Assembly: GCF_000717645.1 (NCBI RefSeq)
Contig: NZ_JNZZ01000012.1
Coordinates: 127,282 to 191,281 of the forward strand
DNA length: 64,000 nucleotides
Reading direction: 5' to 3'
Source: Streptomyces californicus
GTDB lineage: Bacteria > Actinomycetota > Actinomycetes > Streptomycetales > Streptomycetaceae
In this document: in pieces, positions 62,970 through 64,000 of the stretch
How the letters are laid out: the number at the start of each line of letters is the position of its first letter
How positions within the stretch are numbered: position 1 is the first letter of the stretch
Position numbers and translations under genes: made by a program
The notes under the pieces: model-generated
Told to the model about the DNA's origin: nothing
Seen by the model: the letters and a program-made list of their open reading frames with translations, nothing else
The model's database searches: none

Positions 62970-64000
62970 TCAGTTCGCGGCCGGGCGGTCCTGCTCGTCG
63001 CGGCCCTCGGGCGCGGACCCGGTCTCGTCGTCCGCCTCCGCCGCGTGAGCCGTGCCGGACGGGTCCGCCGTGTCCGCCTCCTCGTCGAGTACGTCGACGA
63101 ACTCCACGCCGTCGAGCTCGGCGAGGCGGTCGGACGCGTCGGTGGAACCGTCCTTGTCGGCCTCCAGCGCCTTCCCGAACCACTCCCGTGCCTCGTCCTC
63201 GCGCCCGACCTCCAGCAGGGCATCCGCATAGGCGTACCGCAGGCGGGCGGTCCACGGCTGGACGGAGTGCGACGCCAGCTCGGAGCTCTGGAGCGTCACG
63301 ATGGCGGCGTCGATCTGCCCCATGTCACGGCGCGCCCCGGCGGCCACCAGCCGCATCTCGACCTGGCCGGCCTTGTCCAGCTTCTGCACCTCGGGCTCGC
63401 CGGCCATCGCCAGCGCCTTCTCGGGTCGGCCGAGACCGCGCTCGCAGTCCGCCATGACGGGCCACAGCTCCACGGACCCGGTCATCCGCCGGGCCGCCCG
63501 GAACTCGGCGAGCGCCTCGGAGTACTTCTGCGTCGCGTACGCCGCGAACCCGGCCGCCTCCCGCACGGCGGCGACGCGGGACGCGAGCCGCAGGGCGATA
63601 CGGGAGTACGCGTACGCCTCCTCAGGGTCCTCGTCGATCAGCCGGGCCACCATGACGAGGTTGCGCGCGACGTCCTCGGCGAGGGTCTTCGGCAGGCTCA
63701 TGAGCTCCTGGCGCACGTCCTTGTCGATCTCGTCGCCCGTGACGTCCTCCGGAATCGGCAGCCGCTTGATCGGCTCACGGTCCCGGTCGCGGTCGTCGCG
63801 GCGGAAGCCCCCGCGGTCGCGGTCGTCGCGCTGCCCGCCGCGGTATCCGCCCCGGCTCCGGTCGCCACCCCGGTCGTCACGGCGGAAGCCGCCGCCCCGG
63901 TTGTCGTCGCGGCGGAAGCCGCCACCGGAGGGCCGGTCGTCGTCACGGCGCGGGCCGCGGGGGCGGTCGTCGCGCCGGTCGAAGCCGCCACGGCCACCCC
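62970..64000 (-). CDS. RGG-rich tetratricopeptide repeat protein (5' end off the window)
   Basis: The frame is open from the stop at 62970 to the right edge, so the start lies outside; a GTG at 63716 inside it is not the real start. The N-terminal part seen is a run of GGFRRDD and DRDRGG-type units, then REPIKRLPIPEDVTGDEIDK, then helical TPR-like repeats (ARNLVMVARLIDEDPEEAYA, ALAEFRAARRM) and an acidic tail. RGG/RDD stretches bind RNA; TPRs bind proteins. Its role is unknown. At least 343 codons are present. Confidence 0.85.
   Translation of the reverse strand, partial: GGRGGFDRRDDRPRGPRRDDDRPSGGGFRRDDNRGGGFRRDDRGGDRSRGGYRGGQRDDRDRGGFRRDDRDRDREPIKRLPIPEDVTGDEIDKDVRQELMSLPKTLAEDVARNLVMVARLIDEDPEEAYAYSRIALRLASRVAAVREAAGFAAYATQKYSEALAEFRAARRMTGSVELWPVMADCERGLGRPEKALAMAGEPEVQKLDKAGQVEMRLVAAGARRDMGQIDAAIVTLQSSELASHSVQPWTARLRYAYADALLEVGREDEAREWFGKALEADKDGSTDASDRLAELDGVEFVDVLDEEADTADPSGTAHAAEADDETGSAPEGRDEQDRPAAN

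Noticed and set aside
63698..63997. Separate minus-strand frame of 99 codons at the right edge
   Set aside because: It is in another frame from the open RGG/TPR frame, which runs on to the edge and has the typical linker sequence.

Overview
This is a 64 kb piece of a Streptomyces chromosome. It has about 72% GC, codon third positions are almost all G or C, GTG and even TTG starts are common, many gene joints overlap by 4 bases, and the gene set is actinobacterial (SepF paralogue, actinobacterial GH15 trehalase, parA-scpA-scpB block, FxsB RiPP maturase). The serine protease at 4608-5507 matches, from memory, streptogrisin B of Streptomyces griseus, with the same 299-residue precursor length, so the S. 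griseus group is the best guess. The order of the core genes from about 17.5 kb onward resembles the S. coelicolor SCO1749-SCO1790 region. I see no rRNA, tRNA, CRISPR array or insertion sequence.

Layout. (1) 1-5.5 kb, accessory: an FxsA/FxsB-type RiPP locus cut by the left edge, a two-helix membrane protein, a convergent SLATT (pore-like) and SLOG (nucleotide-sensor) pair, and sprB. (2) 5.7-16 kb: a sulfur-scavenging block. Eight minus-strand genes encode two ABC permeases, one ATPase, a binding lipoprotein, a large FAD/NAD(P)-binding protein, two flavin monooxygenases and a DUF1684 protein. They face a plus-strand unit made of a 23-codon leader peptide ending in Cys and a second binding lipoprotein. 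(3) 16-27.3 kb: a Cys-rich DUF5685 protein, a SepF-like protein, an acyl-CoA dehydrogenase, an MFS exporter, a PAP2 phosphatase, an I78 inhibitor, a glycosyltransferase pair and two hypothetical genes. (4) 27.4-32 kb: der, plsC, cmk, tyrA and aroH on the minus strand. (5) 32-36.4 kb: an NAD unit, pnuC-nadR-nrtR-ADP-ribosylglycohydrolase, with four-base overlaps at every joint and a 17-bp palindrome just before pnuC that is the likely NrtR operator; a nucleotidyltransferase gene converges on it. (6) 36.5-41.6 kb: rluB, scpB, scpA, a small ParA partner and a ParA-like ATPase, with a large foldback element inside. (7) 41.9-50.1 kb: ald, an NB-ARC/TPR protein, an ADP-ribose pyrophosphatase, pyrG and a trehalase. 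(8) 50.2-64 kb: an aminotransferase with a divergent MerR regulator, a PucR regulator, a glycosyltransferase, recN-nadK-tlyA, an SCP2 protein, an iron-box-linked ABC ATPase, a HAD phosphatase, a DUF1015 protein and an RGG/TPR protein cut by the right edge.

How the parts work together. The sulfur block resembles the S-modified cysteine uptake and oxidation operons of Bacillus (yxe/ytm type). Its Cys-ending leader suggests control by cysteine supply. The NAD block joins import (PnuC), phosphorylation/adenylylation (NadR), sensing (NrtR) and ADP-ribose removal. The best candidates for something not well described are the sulfur block with its leader, the SLATT/SLOG neighbourhood beside the RiPP locus, and the roughly 176-base foldback element at 39649-39824.
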